DNA from: Streptomyces antibioticus
Lineage (GTDB): Bacteria; Actinomycetota; Actinomycetes; Streptomycetales; Streptomycetaceae
Assembly (NCBI RefSeq): GCF_001514065.1
Contig: NZ_KQ948430.1
Coordinates: 62,001 to 126,000 of the forward strand
Reading direction: 5' to 3'
DNA: 64,000 bases
Below, one piece after another: positions 18,274-27,400 of the stretch. The position numbers and the translations under genes were made by a program. The number at the start of each line of letters is the position of its first letter. The first letter of the stretch is position 1. A model generated the notes under the pieces. That model saw nothing but the letters and a program-made list of their open reading frames with translations, was not told where the DNA came from and made no database searches.

Positions 18274-18288
18274 GAACGTTGTACGTTC
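18274..18288. promoter_or_regulatory. Palindrome upstream of the LLM oxidoreductase
   Basis: GAACGT (18274-18279) and ACGTTC (18283-18288) form a perfect inverted repeat with a 3-base spacer, 32 bases before the start codon. The size fits a TetR- or similar dimer site over the promoter. No cognate regulator gene is adjacent. Confidence 0.45.
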
Positions 18289-18320
18289 GACAGACAGGCA
18301 TCCCGTGCAAAGGAGCAGGA

Positions 18321-19250
18321 ATGGCGACACGGCTCGGACTCGGACTCCCCCAGAACAAGCAGTACGACCTCGGCCGCGACGTGCCCGACGTGGCCCGCGC
18401 CGCCGAGGCGACCGGCTACGACAGCCTGTGGGTGTACGAGCGCGCCCTGTTCCCGGAGCCCGCCACCCAGGGCCTGTACGGCATAGAGGGGCTGCCCTGG
18501 CCGGAGGCGTACCGCGGGGTCGCCGACCCGCTGGTCACGCTCACCCTGGCCGCCGCGGTGACCGAGCGGGCCCGGCTCGGCACCAGTGTGCTGGTCGCCC
18601 CGCTGCACGTGCCGTTCCAGCTCGCCAAGTCCCTCGCCTCGCTGGACGCGGCGAGCGGCGGCCGGGTCGTCGCCGGCCTCGGCACCGGCTGGTCCCTCGA
18701 TGAGTACGCGGCCGCGTCCGTGCGCCCCTTCGAGGAGCGCGGGCAGGTCCTGGACGAGCTGATCGAGGTGTGCCGCGCGGTCTGGGGCCCGGACCCGGTG
18801 GCGTACGACGGACGGCTCACGAAGATCGCGTCCGCCGTGGTGGGTCCCAAGCCCGCCCGGCCGATCCCGATCCTGCTGCCGGCCATGTCGAAGAAGGCGC
18901 AGCGGCGTCTCGTCGACCACGCCGACGGCTGGATGCCGGTCGGGACGGGCGCCGAGACGCTGGCCGCTCAGTGGCAGGCGCTCCAGGAGCTGGCCGCCGA
19001 GCGCGGGCGCACCGAACCGATCCAGACGGTCGTACGCGTCAACGCGCGGTACTCGGCGGCCGGTCACTCCGGTGCCGACCGTGCCCCCTTCGAGGGCAGC
19101 GTCGACCAGATCGTCGAGGACCTGGTCGCGCATGCCGAGGTCGGCCTGGAGGAGATCCTGATCGAGATCCAGAGCTCCGTGCGGGACGCGCAGGAGTTCA
19201 AGGAGGTCGCCGCGGAGGTGTACGAGAAGGCGCGCGCGGCCGGCATCTAG
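18321..19250 (+). CDS. F420-dependent LLM-class oxidoreductase
   Basis: A 309-residue TIM-barrel protein of the luciferase-like monooxygenase superfamily. It begins with the expected LGLGLPQNKQYDLGRDVPDVARAAEATGYDSLWVYER pattern, and has GTSVLVAPLHVPFQLAKSLASLDAASGGRVVAGLGTGW, the F420 or FMN binding region. The F420 subgroup is usual in Streptomyces. Substrate unknown. The ATG at 18321 follows AAAGGAGCAGGA, a strong ribosome-binding site, and excludes 14 upstream residues. Confidence 0.85.
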   Translation: MATRLGLGLPQNKQYDLGRDVPDVARAAEATGYDSLWVYERALFPEPATQGLYGIEGLPWPEAYRGVADPLVTLTLAAAVTERARLGTSVLVAPLHVPFQLAKSLASLDAASGGRVVAGLGTGWSLDEYAAASVRPFEERGQVLDELIEVCRAVWGPDPVAYDGRLTKIASAVVGPKPARPIPILLPAMSKKAQRRLVDHADGWMPVGTGAETLAAQWQALQELAAERGRTEPIQTVVRVNARYSAAGHSGADRAPFEGSVDQIVEDLVAHAEVGLEEILIEIQSSVRDAQEFKEVAAEVYEKARAAGI

Positions 19251-19264
19251 CCGTCCGTCGAGCC

Positions 19265-20962
19265 TCAGTCCTCGGGCAGTTCGACCGGCGCGATCTCGTC
19301 GTACACGTCACCCGGTCCCGGGTTGGTCGCGTCGGTGGTGCCGCCGAAGTGGTGCATGACGCCCCAGACCGCGTTCAGCGCGGTCTGGATCGCGCCCTCG
19401 GCCCAGCCGGCCGTCCAGGAGACGTCGTCGCCGGCGAGGAAGATGCCGCGCTTGTCCGCGGGCAGCCGGTCCTGCATGAAGTGGGTGAACAGGCGGCGCT
19501 GGTAGCGGTAGTGGCCGGGGAGGTTGGCCTTGAACGCGCCCATGAAGTAGGGCTCGTTCTCCCAGGAGACGGTCACCGGGTTGCCGATGATGTGCTTCCT
19601 GATGTCGACCTTCGGGTAGATCTCGCCGAGGGACTTCAGCATGACCTCCATCCGCTCGTTCGCGGACAGCGGCAGCCACTTCAGGCTGTCGTCGCACCAG
19701 GTGTACGAGAGGCAGATGACGGCTGGCTTGTCGGGGCCGTCGTCGAGGAGGTAGGTCCCGCGCGTCATGCGGTCGGTGAGCGTCATCGACATCACGTCCC
19801 GGCCCGTCTCCTCGTCCTTGTCGAGCCAGAACGGCCGGTCGACCGGGACGAAGAGCTTCGAGCTCTCCATGTAGTGCGTGCGCTCGATCGCGGTCCAGTG
19901 GTCGATCGGGAAGAGCGAGTCGTCGCAGGCGATCTTCGAGAGCAGCATCCAGGACTGGGCGGTGAAGACGGCAGCCTGGTAGGTGCGGATGTCGCCGTTC
20001 GCGTCCGTCACGGTGATCTGGTTGTTCGCCGTGCGGTGCAGCCGGGTCACGGCGGGCCGGGGTTCGCCGTTGACGTGCAGGCTCGCCAGCGAGGTGCCGA
20101 GGGGCCAGTGGACGATCTTCTCCGGCTCGCGCTCCCACAGCCGCAGCGGCAGCTGCTGGGAGCCGCCGACGATGCCACGGTGGTGGTCGTCGGCCTCGGT
20201 GTAGACGACCCGGAGGATCTCCAGGATGGAGTTGGGGAAGTCGGTGTCCCAGCCGCCGGTGCCGAAGCCGACCTGGCCGAAGATCTCGCGGTGCCGGAAG
20301 GACTTGAACGCCTCGGAGTCGCAGAGGAAGCCGTAGAAGGTCTGGTTGTCGAGCTTCTCGACGAGCTTGGCCCAGATCTCCCGGATGCGCGGCACGTCCC
20401 GCTCGCGCATGGCCTGGTTCATGTCGGAGAAGTCGGCGCCCTCTTCGAGGCACCTGTTCCAGGCGGCGGCGACATCGCGGTAGACCTGCGGCAGGTCGTC
20501 GACGGTCTCGGCGTAGTGCGACTCGCCCTTGAGGTCGACGACGGTCGAAGGGGTCGCCTCCGCGAGGGGGTTGGGGAACGGGCGGGTCTCCAGACCCACC
20601 AGGTCGATGTAGTGCTGGAGGGCGGTGGAGGAGGGCGGGAAGCGCATCGCGCCCATCTCGGCCGTCAGGGAGCTGTCGCAGCCTTCGAAGCCGACGGTCC
20701 GCAGCCGTCCGCCGATCTGGTCGGCCTCGTAGACGACGGGCTTCAGGCCCATCTTCATCAGCTCGTAGGCGGCCACGATGCCGGACAGGCCGCCGCCGAT
20801 GACCGCGACCTCGGTGCCGTGCTCGGTCGCGGGTATCTGGCCGAGGCCCGCCGGGTGGGCGAGGAAGTCGTCGTACGCGTACGGGAAGTCCGGGCCGAAC
20901 ATGGTGATCGGCGGCTGCTGCTCGTCGGCGTGCTGGACGGCGTTGGGCACCGTGGACGTCAT
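19265..20962 (-). CDS. davB: L-lysine 2-monooxygenase
   Basis: A 565-residue FAD enzyme of the amine oxidase family. The FAD site VAVIGGGLSGIVAAYELMK is at about residues 51-69, followed by VVYEADQIGGRLR. Segments such as ITMFGPDFPYAYDDFLAHPAG, FGQVGFGTGGWDTDFPNS and the C-terminal GIFLAGDDVSWTAGWAEGAIQT match Pseudomonas DavB closely from memory. DavB turns lysine into 5-aminovaleramide with O2. The nitrilase-fold gene just upstream is the partner amidase DavA. The alternative, a tryptophan or phenylalanine monooxygenase of the same family, is less likely given this partner. Confidence 0.82.
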   Translation of the reverse strand: MTSTVPNAVQHADEQQPPITMFGPDFPYAYDDFLAHPAGLGQIPATEHGTEVAVIGGGLSGIVAAYELMKMGLKPVVYEADQIGGRLRTVGFEGCDSSLTAEMGAMRFPPSSTALQHYIDLVGLETRPFPNPLAEATPSTVVDLKGESHYAETVDDLPQVYRDVAAAWNRCLEEGADFSDMNQAMRERDVPRIREIWAKLVEKLDNQTFYGFLCDSEAFKSFRHREIFGQVGFGTGGWDTDFPNSILEILRVVYTEADDHHRGIVGGSQQLPLRLWEREPEKIVHWPLGTSLASLHVNGEPRPAVTRLHRTANNQITVTDANGDIRTYQAAVFTAQSWMLLSKIACDDSLFPIDHWTAIERTHYMESSKLFVPVDRPFWLDKDEETGRDVMSMTLTDRMTRGTYLLDDGPDKPAVICLSYTWCDDSLKWLPLSANERMEVMLKSLGEIYPKVDIRKHIIGNPVTVSWENEPYFMGAFKANLPGHYRYQRRLFTHFMQDRLPADKRGIFLAGDDVSWTAGWAEGAIQTALNAVWGVMHHFGGTTDATNPGPGDVYDEIAPVELPED

Positions 20963-21005
20963 GGGGTACGGACTCCTTGCGAATGCTGCGAAGACTGGGG
21001 GGTGT

Positions 21006-21785
21006 TCAGACGTAGAGCTCGGGACGCCGGTCCCGCAGATACGGGTTGGCCTCGCGGGAGGCGGCGAGGAAGGCCGGGTCGGCGTCCGCGAACACCAGCT
21101 GCTCCTCGCGTCCGGCGCGGGTGCGGGCGACCCCGTCGGGGCCGGCGAGGACGGAGAGCCCGACGAATTCGAACTCCCCTTCCTGACCGACCCGGTTGAC
21201 GTAGGCGACGTACATCTGGTTCTCGAAGGCCCGCACCGGGATCATCGACTCGGCGACGAACTGGAACGGGTGCATCTGGGCGGTCGGGACGAGGAGGAGG
21301 TCCGTGCCGGCCAGTGCGTGCGCCCGGACGTTCTCCGGGAATTCGACGTCGTAGCAGATCAGCAGGCCGACGGTGAGACCGTTCAGCTCGGCCTGTACGA
21401 CGTGCTGCTCGCCCGGCGTGAAGTGGTCGCGCTCGAAGCAGCCGAAGAGATGCGTCTTGCGGTAGTTGGCGAGGCGCTCGCCGGCGGCGGAGATCAGCTG
21501 GGCGGAGTTGAAGACGGAACCGGAAGACGCTTCCGGGTATCCGTACGCGACGGCGACCCCGTGCCGCGCGGCGATCTCCGCGACGGCGTCCGCGGCCTCC
21601 CCGTCGGCCGGCTCGGCGAGGCGGGCGATGTCGTCGCCGATGGCGTACCCGGTGAGGAACATCTCCGGCGCGGTCAGCAGTCCGGCGCCCGCGGCGGCGG
21701 CACGGCCCGCGGCCTCGTCGAGGACCTTGAGGTTCCCGTCGACCGAGCCGGGGCGGCCGGAGCTCTGGAGCAGGGCGGTGCGCAT
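21006..21785 (-). CDS. davA: 5-aminovaleramidase (nitrilase superfamily)
   Basis: A 259-residue carbon-nitrogen hydrolase. The Glu-Lys-Cys triad is visible: LTAPEMFLTGY (Glu about 41), NYRKTHLFG (Lys about 109) and LLICYDVEFPE (Cys about 143). Length and context match DavA, which hydrolyses 5-aminovaleramide to 5-aminovalerate and ammonia in lysine breakdown. It is 43 bases upstream of davB and likely in one transcript. A general aliphatic amidase is the alternative. A small hairpin (GCGCCT...AGGCGC, 21845-21859) lies just upstream. Confidence 0.8.
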   Translation of the reverse strand: MRTALLQSSGRPGSVDGNLKVLDEAAGRAAAAGAGLLTAPEMFLTGYAIGDDIARLAEPADGEAADAVAEIAARHGVAVAYGYPEASSGSVFNSAQLISAAGERLANYRKTHLFGCFERDHFTPGEQHVVQAELNGLTVGLLICYDVEFPENVRAHALAGTDLLLVPTAQMHPFQFVAESMIPVRAFENQMYVAYVNRVGQEGEFEFVGLSVLAGPDGVARTRAGREEQLVFADADPAFLAASREANPYLRDRRPELYV

Positions 21786-21894
21786 GCGTGATCCTCACCG
21801 GGGGGGCGAAAAGGGTGGTTGCGGGGGCCTTCTAGACGGTACGGGCGCCTGACCAGGCGCGACAAGAAGGAGCCGTTGCGCGCCGCCGAGTGGT

Positions 21895-23106
21895 TCATTG
21901 CGCGCGAGGCGGCTTCGGCGGCGATTCGTTGCGTCGGCCGCCGAGGACCAGGGCGGTGACCAGGTAGGGCACCGCGAGGATCACGAAGACGGTGCTGTGC
22001 GCGACCCGTGCGCCGAGCAGGGCGTACGCCGCGAACGTGACGACCGTCAGGAGTTCGGTGCCGAGGCTCGCGACCGAGGTGAGGGTGGCCCGGCGGGCGT
22101 CGTCGATGCGGTGCTGGAGGCGTACGTCGGCGAGGACCTCCGCCAGCTGGAAACCACCGAAGGCGAGGCCCACGAGCGCGATACCGGCCGGGGTGCGGAC
22201 CGCGGCGCCGACCGCCATCGCCAGCGCGGAGCCCGCCAGCAGCCAGGCCATGCCGGTGCTGCCGAGGCGTTCGGCGGGCCCGGTCAGCAGGGTCGCGGCG
22301 GTGACGAGCGTCCAGACGAGCAGGATCAGATAGGGGACGGTCGCCTCGGCGACGCCGGTGTCGCGGGCCAGCAGCGGCGTGTACTCGTCGAGCGCGCCCC
22401 ACACCGCGGCGACGGCCGGGACCAGCAGCAGGGCACCCCGGACGGAACGGTTCCCGCGGGCCTCGCCGAGCCCGCCGCGCAGGGTCACCCACCAGCCGTC
22501 GCCGCCGGACTCCCGCCCCGCGCGGTGCTCGGGGAGACGGGTCGCCGCCACGGCGGCCAGCACACAGGCGAGGACGCTCCCCGCGCCCACCATCGGGTAG
22601 CCGCCCAGCGCGAACACCGACCCGGCCAGCCCGATCGACGCCATGGTGCCGGCCAGCCGCGCCGCCCGGACCCGCCCCATCACGCGCGCGTACCGTTCGG
22701 CGGCCCCGAGCCGCTCCAGTTCGTCGTAGGCCAGCGCCTCCAGTGAACCGGAGCAGAGCGCTCCGCCGATGCCCCACAGGACGAAGCCGAGCGCGAAGGA
22801 CCAGTACGCCGGGACGATCACCCACAGCGCGAAGCCGACCGCGTTGAACAGCGGGCCGATCCAGAGCAGCAGCCGTCGGGAGACGGCGTCGGCCAGGGCG
22901 CCGGAGGGGACCTCCAGCACCACGGCGGTGATCGACCACAGGGCGAACAGCGAGGAGATCTGCCAGAGCGACAGCCCGGTGTCCGCGAACAGCAGCGCGT
23001 ACACCGGGTAGAGCAGCACGAAATCGTCGAGGAACGCGTAGCCGTACAGCGTGCCCGTCAGCCGACGGACCCCGGTCGCGGGCACACGTGCAGGTGAGAG
23101 TGTCAT
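21895..23106 (-). CDS. MFS transporter
   Basis: A 403-residue inner-membrane protein with about 12 helices. Helix 1-2 region GYAFLDDFVLLYPVYALLFADTGLSLWQISSLFALWSITAVVLEVPSGALADAVSRR contains the MFS loop 2-3 motif (GALADAVSRR), and SLEALAYDELERLG is typical of a small drug-efflux-like subgroup. Substrate unknown. ATG 23106 follows GGAAGG; the upstream in-frame extension has no family support. It lies upstream of davA on the same strand, 109 bases away, so it could share a transcript and act in lysine or aminovalerate movement, but this is inference. Confidence 0.8.
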   Translation of the reverse strand: MTLSPARVPATGVRRLTGTLYGYAFLDDFVLLYPVYALLFADTGLSLWQISSLFALWSITAVVLEVPSGALADAVSRRLLLWIGPLFNAVGFALWVIVPAYWSFALGFVLWGIGGALCSGSLEALAYDELERLGAAERYARVMGRVRAARLAGTMASIGLAGSVFALGGYPMVGAGSVLACVLAAVAATRLPEHRAGRESGGDGWWVTLRGGLGEARGNRSVRGALLLVPAVAAVWGALDEYTPLLARDTGVAEATVPYLILLVWTLVTAATLLTGPAERLGSTGMAWLLAGSALAMAVGAAVRTPAGIALVGLAFGGFQLAEVLADVRLQHRIDDARRATLTSVASLGTELLTVVTFAAYALLGARVAHSTVFVILAVPYLVTALVLGGRRNESPPKPPRAQ

Positions 23107-23211
23107 GAGGCCTTCCCGGAAGGGCGGTTCGGACGTCGTCGGTACGGCGTCCGAGGCGGCCCTCGGGAGGCACGGCTGGTGGATCAATGTCGCCAGGTCA
23201 TGACACCGATG

Positions 23212-24633
23212 CTAGACAGTCGCGGGCCCGCTGCCCAGCGAAAAATCGGTGATCACGGCGGCGTGGTCGGACGGCCAGTCGTTGTCCGCCACGTCCGGCG
23301 CCGGGCGCGGCGAGCCGCTGACGTACGTCCGGGAGTCCAGGACGCGCAGGCCTCGGTGGAGGACGAAGTCGATCCGGTCCTGCGGCTCCGGGTGGACGAC
23401 CACCGGCGACCAGGTGTGGCCGGGGTCCCGTACCGGATCGGGGTGGGCCTGCCGGTAGGAGTCGGCGAAGCCCGCCTCCTCGGCCGCCCTGGTGACCGGC
23501 CACTCGACGCCCGGCCAGTCCAGGTGGGAGGGGCAGTTGAAGTCGCCGACGAGGACGACGGGCGCGGCCTGTCCGATCCGGCGCAGGGTGTCGCGCATCT
23601 GCCCGAGCCGCACCTCCTCGTGCGCGAGCGGCTCGGCCTCGTAGGGCCCGTACCGCTCGTAGTCCAGATGCGCCGTCCAGACCTCGACCTCCTGACCGCC
23701 CACGGCGATCCGCGCGCCGGCGGCTCCGTAGAACCCCACGTCCGGGTCGCCGAGTACGGCGGTGATCGGGTACCGGCTGATGATCCCGAGGTTCTCCCCG
23801 GCCCGGTGGTGGTGCCAGCCGAGCGCCTCGGCGAGTTCCCCGGCGGCGGTGCCGTACGTCTCCTGGAGGCCGACCACGTCCACGTCGGTCTCGGCGATGG
23901 CCTTGAGCTGCTTGGCCCGGTGGTCGTGGACCTTGGTGCCGCCGTACCAGAGGTTCCAGGTCATGACCCGGAGACGGTACGGGAGGAGGGCGCGCAGTGC
24001 CGCGGGGGTCACCCCGGCCAGGCTGGGCTCGACCGTGCGGCCGGGTGCCGCCTCGATGGGGGCGAGGGACGGCACGGCGAGCACCGTGCAGCCCGCGGCC
24101 TCGGCGGAGGCGACGCCGGTCGCGCTGTCCTCGACGGCCACGCATCCCGAAGGGTCCACGCCGAGGGCGCGGCACGCGGCGAGATAGGGGTCCGGGTCGG
24201 GCTTGGTGCGGTCGGTGTCGTCGGCGGTGACGGAGACCGCGAAGCGGCTCGCGCCCAGCACGCCGAGCACGATGTCGGTGACCGATCGGGGGGAGGCGGT
24301 CACCAGGGCCGTGGGCACGCCCTCGCGGGCCAGCGCGTCGAGCAGGTCGAGCGCGCCGGGGCGGGGTACGACGCCGGTGCGGACGCGGTCGGCGAATTCC
24401 CGGTGGAGGGTGTCGGCGAGGTCGGCGGCCCGGGCGCCGGTGGCCGCGGACAGCCAGCCCGCGGTGTGGTCGATGGGGCGGCCGAGGACTTCCGCCCGGT
24501 CCGCCTCGGTCAGCTCCCGTCCGGCGACCTGTTCCACCGCCTCCCACCACAGCCGCTCGGTGTCGACGAGCGTGCCGTCCATGTCGAACAGGACGGCCTG
24601 GAGCGGGAGTCGGGTCATCTCGGTCTCTTTCAT
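23212..24633 (-). CDS. HAD hydrolase fused to an EEP-family phosphoesterase
   Basis: A 473-residue fusion. Residues about 12-205 are a HAD phosphatase of the beta-phosphoglucomutase/phosphonatase type: VLFDMDGTL with Asp17 and Asp19, TASPRS, KPDPDPY and VEDSATGVASAEAAG. Residues about 220-465 are an endonuclease/exonuclease/phosphatase (DNase-I-like) domain: MTWNLWYGG, VVGLQETYG, VLVGDFNCPSHLDWP and WPSDHAAV carry the metal and catalytic Asn, Glu, Asp and His. Both active sites look complete. Its ATG overlaps the ABC ATPase stop by 4 bases, making it the last gene of the importer operon. It probably takes phosphate groups off an imported phosphoester; the substrate is unknown. Confidence 0.9.
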   Translation of the reverse strand: MKETEMTRLPLQAVLFDMDGTLVDTERLWWEAVEQVAGRELTEADRAEVLGRPIDHTAGWLSAATGARAADLADTLHREFADRVRTGVVPRPGALDLLDALAREGVPTALVTASPRSVTDIVLGVLGASRFAVSVTADDTDRTKPDPDPYLAACRALGVDPSGCVAVEDSATGVASAEAAGCTVLAVPSLAPIEAAPGRTVEPSLAGVTPAALRALLPYRLRVMTWNLWYGGTKVHDHRAKQLKAIAETDVDVVGLQETYGTAAGELAEALGWHHHRAGENLGIISRYPITAVLGDPDVGFYGAAGARIAVGGQEVEVWTAHLDYERYGPYEAEPLAHEEVRLGQMRDTLRRIGQAAPVVLVGDFNCPSHLDWPGVEWPVTRAAEEAGFADSYRQAHPDPVRDPGHTWSPVVVHPEPQDRIDFVLHRGLRVLDSRTYVSGSPRPAPDVADNDWPSDHAAVITDFSLGSGPATV

Positions 24634-25712
24634 GCGGTACGTTCCGCGACCAGCACCGGCCGCTCGGGCAGTGACACGTTCACCGCGGCACCGGCGGTCA
24701 GACCGGTGGCCTCGTGCGCGGGCAGGTCGGCCTTCACCTCGCTGCCGTCGGCGAGCCGCACGGTGACGCGGACGGCGGCGCCCAGGAAGGAGGTGGCGAG
24801 CACGCGGGCCTTGCCGTCCGCGTCGGCGCCCACCCGGACGGCCTCCGGCCGCACCAGCACATCCACCTCACCGGCCTGCGGCCCCGCGCCGTCGACCGGC
24901 AGCCGCTGCCCGAGCACGTCGACCACGCCGTCGGAGACCTGGCCCGGAATCCGGCTCATCGTCCCGACGAACTCGGCGACGAAGGCCGTGGCGGGCCGGC
25001 CGTACAACTCGGCGGGGGCCGCGCACTGTTCGAGCTTCCCGGCGTGCATGACGGCGACCCGGTCGGCCATGGACAGGGCCTCCTCCTGGTCGTGCGTGAC
25101 GAACAGCGTGGTGATGCCGAGTTCCTGCTGGAGCCGCCTGATCTCCTCGCGGAGGGTGAGCCGCACCTTGGCGTCGAGCGCGGACAGCGGCTCGTCGAGG
25201 AGCAGCACACGGGGCCGCAGGGCGAGGGCGCGGGCCAGTGCGACGCGCTGCTGCTGGCCGCCGGAGAGCTGGTGCGGATAGCGCCCGCCCTTGTCGGCGA
25301 GTCCGACCAGTTCCAGCAACTCGGCGGCACGCGACCGCCGTTCACCGGTACGCACCCCGCGCATGCGCAGCCCGAAGGCCACGTTGTCGACCGCGTCGAG
25401 GTGCGGGAAGAGGCTGTACGACTGGAAGACCATCCCGGCGTCGCGCCGGTGGGCCGGGACCCGGGTGACGTCCTCGCCGTCCACCAACACCTCGCCGGAG
25501 TCGGGGTGTTCGAAGCCGGCGAGCATCCGCAGGGCGGTGGTCTTGCCGCAGCCGGACGGGCCGAGCAGGGCGACCAGCTCACCGGGACGGACGGTCAGGT
25601 CCAGGCCGTCCAGCGCGACGGTGGGCCCGAACTCCCGTCTGAGTCCCCGGAATTCGACGGTGGCGGCCTTCTCGGTGGTGTTCACGCCGGCGACGTTCTC
25701 GTTCGTTGTCAT
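24630..25712 (-). CDS. ABC importer ATP-binding protein
   Basis: A 360-residue ATPase of the spermidine/iron/2-aminoethylphosphonate importer class. Walker A GPSGCGKTT (about residues 53-61), Q-loop MVFQSYSLFPHLD, signature LSGGQQQRVALARALA, Walker B VLLLDEPLSALD and the H-loop FVTHDQEEA are intact. The C-terminus (about 270-350) is a TOBE domain. It powers uptake through the two permeases encoded upstream. It is translationally coupled to the HAD-EEP gene. Confidence 0.93.
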   Translation of the reverse strand: MTTNENVAGVNTTEKAATVEFRGLRREFGPTVALDGLDLTVRPGELVALLGPSGCGKTTALRMLAGFEHPDSGEVLVDGEDVTRVPAHRRDAGMVFQSYSLFPHLDAVDNVAFGLRMRGVRTGERRSRAAELLELVGLADKGGRYPHQLSGGQQQRVALARALALRPRVLLLDEPLSALDAKVRLTLREEIRRLQQELGITTLFVTHDQEEALSMADRVAVMHAGKLEQCAAPAELYGRPATAFVAEFVGTMSRIPGQVSDGVVDVLGQRLPVDGAGPQAGEVDVLVRPEAVRVGADADGKARVLATSFLGAAVRVTVRLADGSEVKADLPAHEATGLTAGAAVNVSLPERPVLVAERTA

Positions 25713-25715
25713 GGT

Positions 25716-26528
25716 TCAACCCCGGGAGGTGGTACGGGAGCGCCCGCCGAAGCCGGCCAGGACGAGGAGCAGCAGCCAGGTGACGAGCAGGCTCATCACG
25801 GACACGGCGACGGACAGCTGGGCCTGCGAGCCGCTGACGTTGACGATCCACACCGCGAAGGGCTGGAAGCCAAGGAGCTGGGCCACGGTGAACTCGCCGA
25901 GCACCAGCGCCAGGGTGAGGAAGGAGGCGTTGAGCAGGGCGCCGCGCAGGTTGGGCAGCACGGCCTGGACCAGGGCCTGCGGCCACCTCGCGCCGCAGCT
26001 CCGGGCGGCCTCGACGAGGGTGGGGACGTCGATCGCGCGCAGTCCGGCGTCCAGCGCCCGGTACACGAAGGGCAGCGCCATCACGACGTACGCCAGGACG
26101 AGCACGACCGGGAAGTCGGGGTTCTGGATCGCCACGAAGGTCTGGAACAGCGGGGTGCGGGACAAATGCTCCGGCCCCCACTTCAGGACCGTGACGATGC
26201 CGGCGACGAACGCGATCGGCGGCACGACCAGCGGCAGCGAGCACACCACCTCCACCACCGGCCGCAGCTTCGGTGCGCCGAGCCGCAGCGCGACCATGGC
26301 GGGCACCATCAGCAGCAGGACGACGGCGATGGTGGCGAGGGCCAGCTCCAGCGAGAGCAGCAGACTGGAGCCGAAGCCGCCGGTGGAGACGATCTGCGTG
26401 TAGGCGTCAGCGGTGAGGCCCTGGCCCGGCACGTCGACCGTGAAGACGACGGAGGCGGCCAGCGGCACCACGAAGTACAGCCCGGCGAGGCCGAACACGC
26501 CCCACCGCCACAGGTTCAGGCGAGCCAT
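25716..26528 (-). CDS. ABC importer permease (second)
   Basis: A 270-residue inner-membrane protein with six helices. The coupling segment VPTLVEAARSCGARWPQALVQAVLPNLRGALLNA carries the EAA-loop motif that meets the ATPase. ATG 26528 follows GGAGGAG and lies inside the end of the first permease gene (13-base overlap). It resembles the second permease of phosphonate- and iron-type importers (PhnV/PotC-like). Confidence 0.9.
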   Translation of the reverse strand: MARLNLWRWGVFGLAGLYFVVPLAASVVFTVDVPGQGLTADAYTQIVSTGGFGSSLLLSLELALATIAVVLLLMVPAMVALRLGAPKLRPVVEVVCSLPLVVPPIAFVAGIVTVLKWGPEHLSRTPLFQTFVAIQNPDFPVVLVLAYVVMALPFVYRALDAGLRAIDVPTLVEAARSCGARWPQALVQAVLPNLRGALLNASFLTLALVLGEFTVAQLLGFQPFAVWIVNVSGSQAQLSVAVSVMSLLVTWLLLLVLAGFGGRSRTTSRG

Positions 26529-27400
26529 CGCGCACTCCTCCGCTGCAAGGGCAGATACACCGCCATGACGAGGCCGGCGACGAGGACCATGTCGAGGCTG
26601 AGGGCGAGCGCCACGTTCTCCTGGCCGACGAGCACGTTGCCGGAGAGGGCGTCGGCGATCTGGAGGGTGATCAGCGGGACAGAACTGCCCACGATCGCGG
26701 CGGCGGTGGCGTAGGCGGCGAAGGCGCTGCCGAAGAGCAGCACGAACCCGCCGAGGAGCGTGGGCAGCAGGACGGGCAGGGCGACGTGCAGCCAGTACTG
26801 CGCGGTGGTCGCCCCGTTGTTCTGCGCGGCCTCGCGCCACTGGACGCGCAGCCCCTCCAGGGCGGGTGTGATGGTGAGGACCATCAGCGGGATGAGGAAG
26901 TAGAGGTAGACGACGACCAGTCCCCAGAAGCTGTAGAGGTCCCAGCCCTTGTCGGTGAGGCCCAAGTGCCGGGTCAGCACGCCGGCGTTGCCGAGGGTGG
27001 CGACGAACGCGAAGGCGAGCGGGACGCCGCCGAAGTTGGCGAGGACGCCGGAGGCGGTGAGCACGGCCTCGCGCAGCGCGCGGTACCGGGAGGTGACGAC
27101 GGCCTGGGCGAGCGGCAGTCCGAGGAGCGTCGCGAGGGCGGCGGAGACGGCGGACAGCTTGACGCTGCCGATGAGGGCGGTGAGGTAGGCGCCCTTCAGC
27201 GAGGCGGTCAGGTTGGCCGTGCTGTAGGCGCCGGTGCCCTTGTTCGTGAAGGCCCCGTCGACAACGGCCCAGGCGGGCAGCCCGAAGGCCACCGCGGTGA
27301 AGACGAGCAGCGGGACGACGGCGACCCAGCCGAGCGACCGGCGCCGCCGCTTCACCGCAGCGGCGGGCGCCGTGTCGACCCGTGGGAGGGTGGCCGTCAT
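26516..27400 (-). CDS. ABC importer permease (first)
   Basis: A 294-residue inner-membrane protein with six helices after a basic N-terminus (KRRRRSLGWVAVVPLLVF). The EAA-type loop is EGLRVQWREAAQNNGATTAQYWLHVALPVLLPTLLGG. ATG 27400 overlaps the stop of the binding-protein gene by 4 bases (ATGA). It forms the channel with the second permease. Confidence 0.9.
   Translation of the reverse strand: MTATLPRVDTAPAAAVKRRRRSLGWVAVVPLLVFTAVAFGLPAWAVVDGAFTNKGTGAYSTANLTASLKGAYLTALIGSVKLSAVSAALATLLGLPLAQAVVTSRYRALREAVLTASGVLANFGGVPLAFAFVATLGNAGVLTRHLGLTDKGWDLYSFWGLVVVYLYFLIPLMVLTITPALEGLRVQWREAAQNNGATTAQYWLHVALPVLLPTLLGGFVLLFGSAFAAYATAAAIVGSSVPLITLQIADALSGNVLVGQENVALALSLDMVLVAGLVMAVYLPLQRRSARWLA

Noticed and set aside
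18770-21199. Plus-strand frame opposite davB
   Set aside because: No recognisable domain; davB on the minus strand matches a known enzyme along its whole length.
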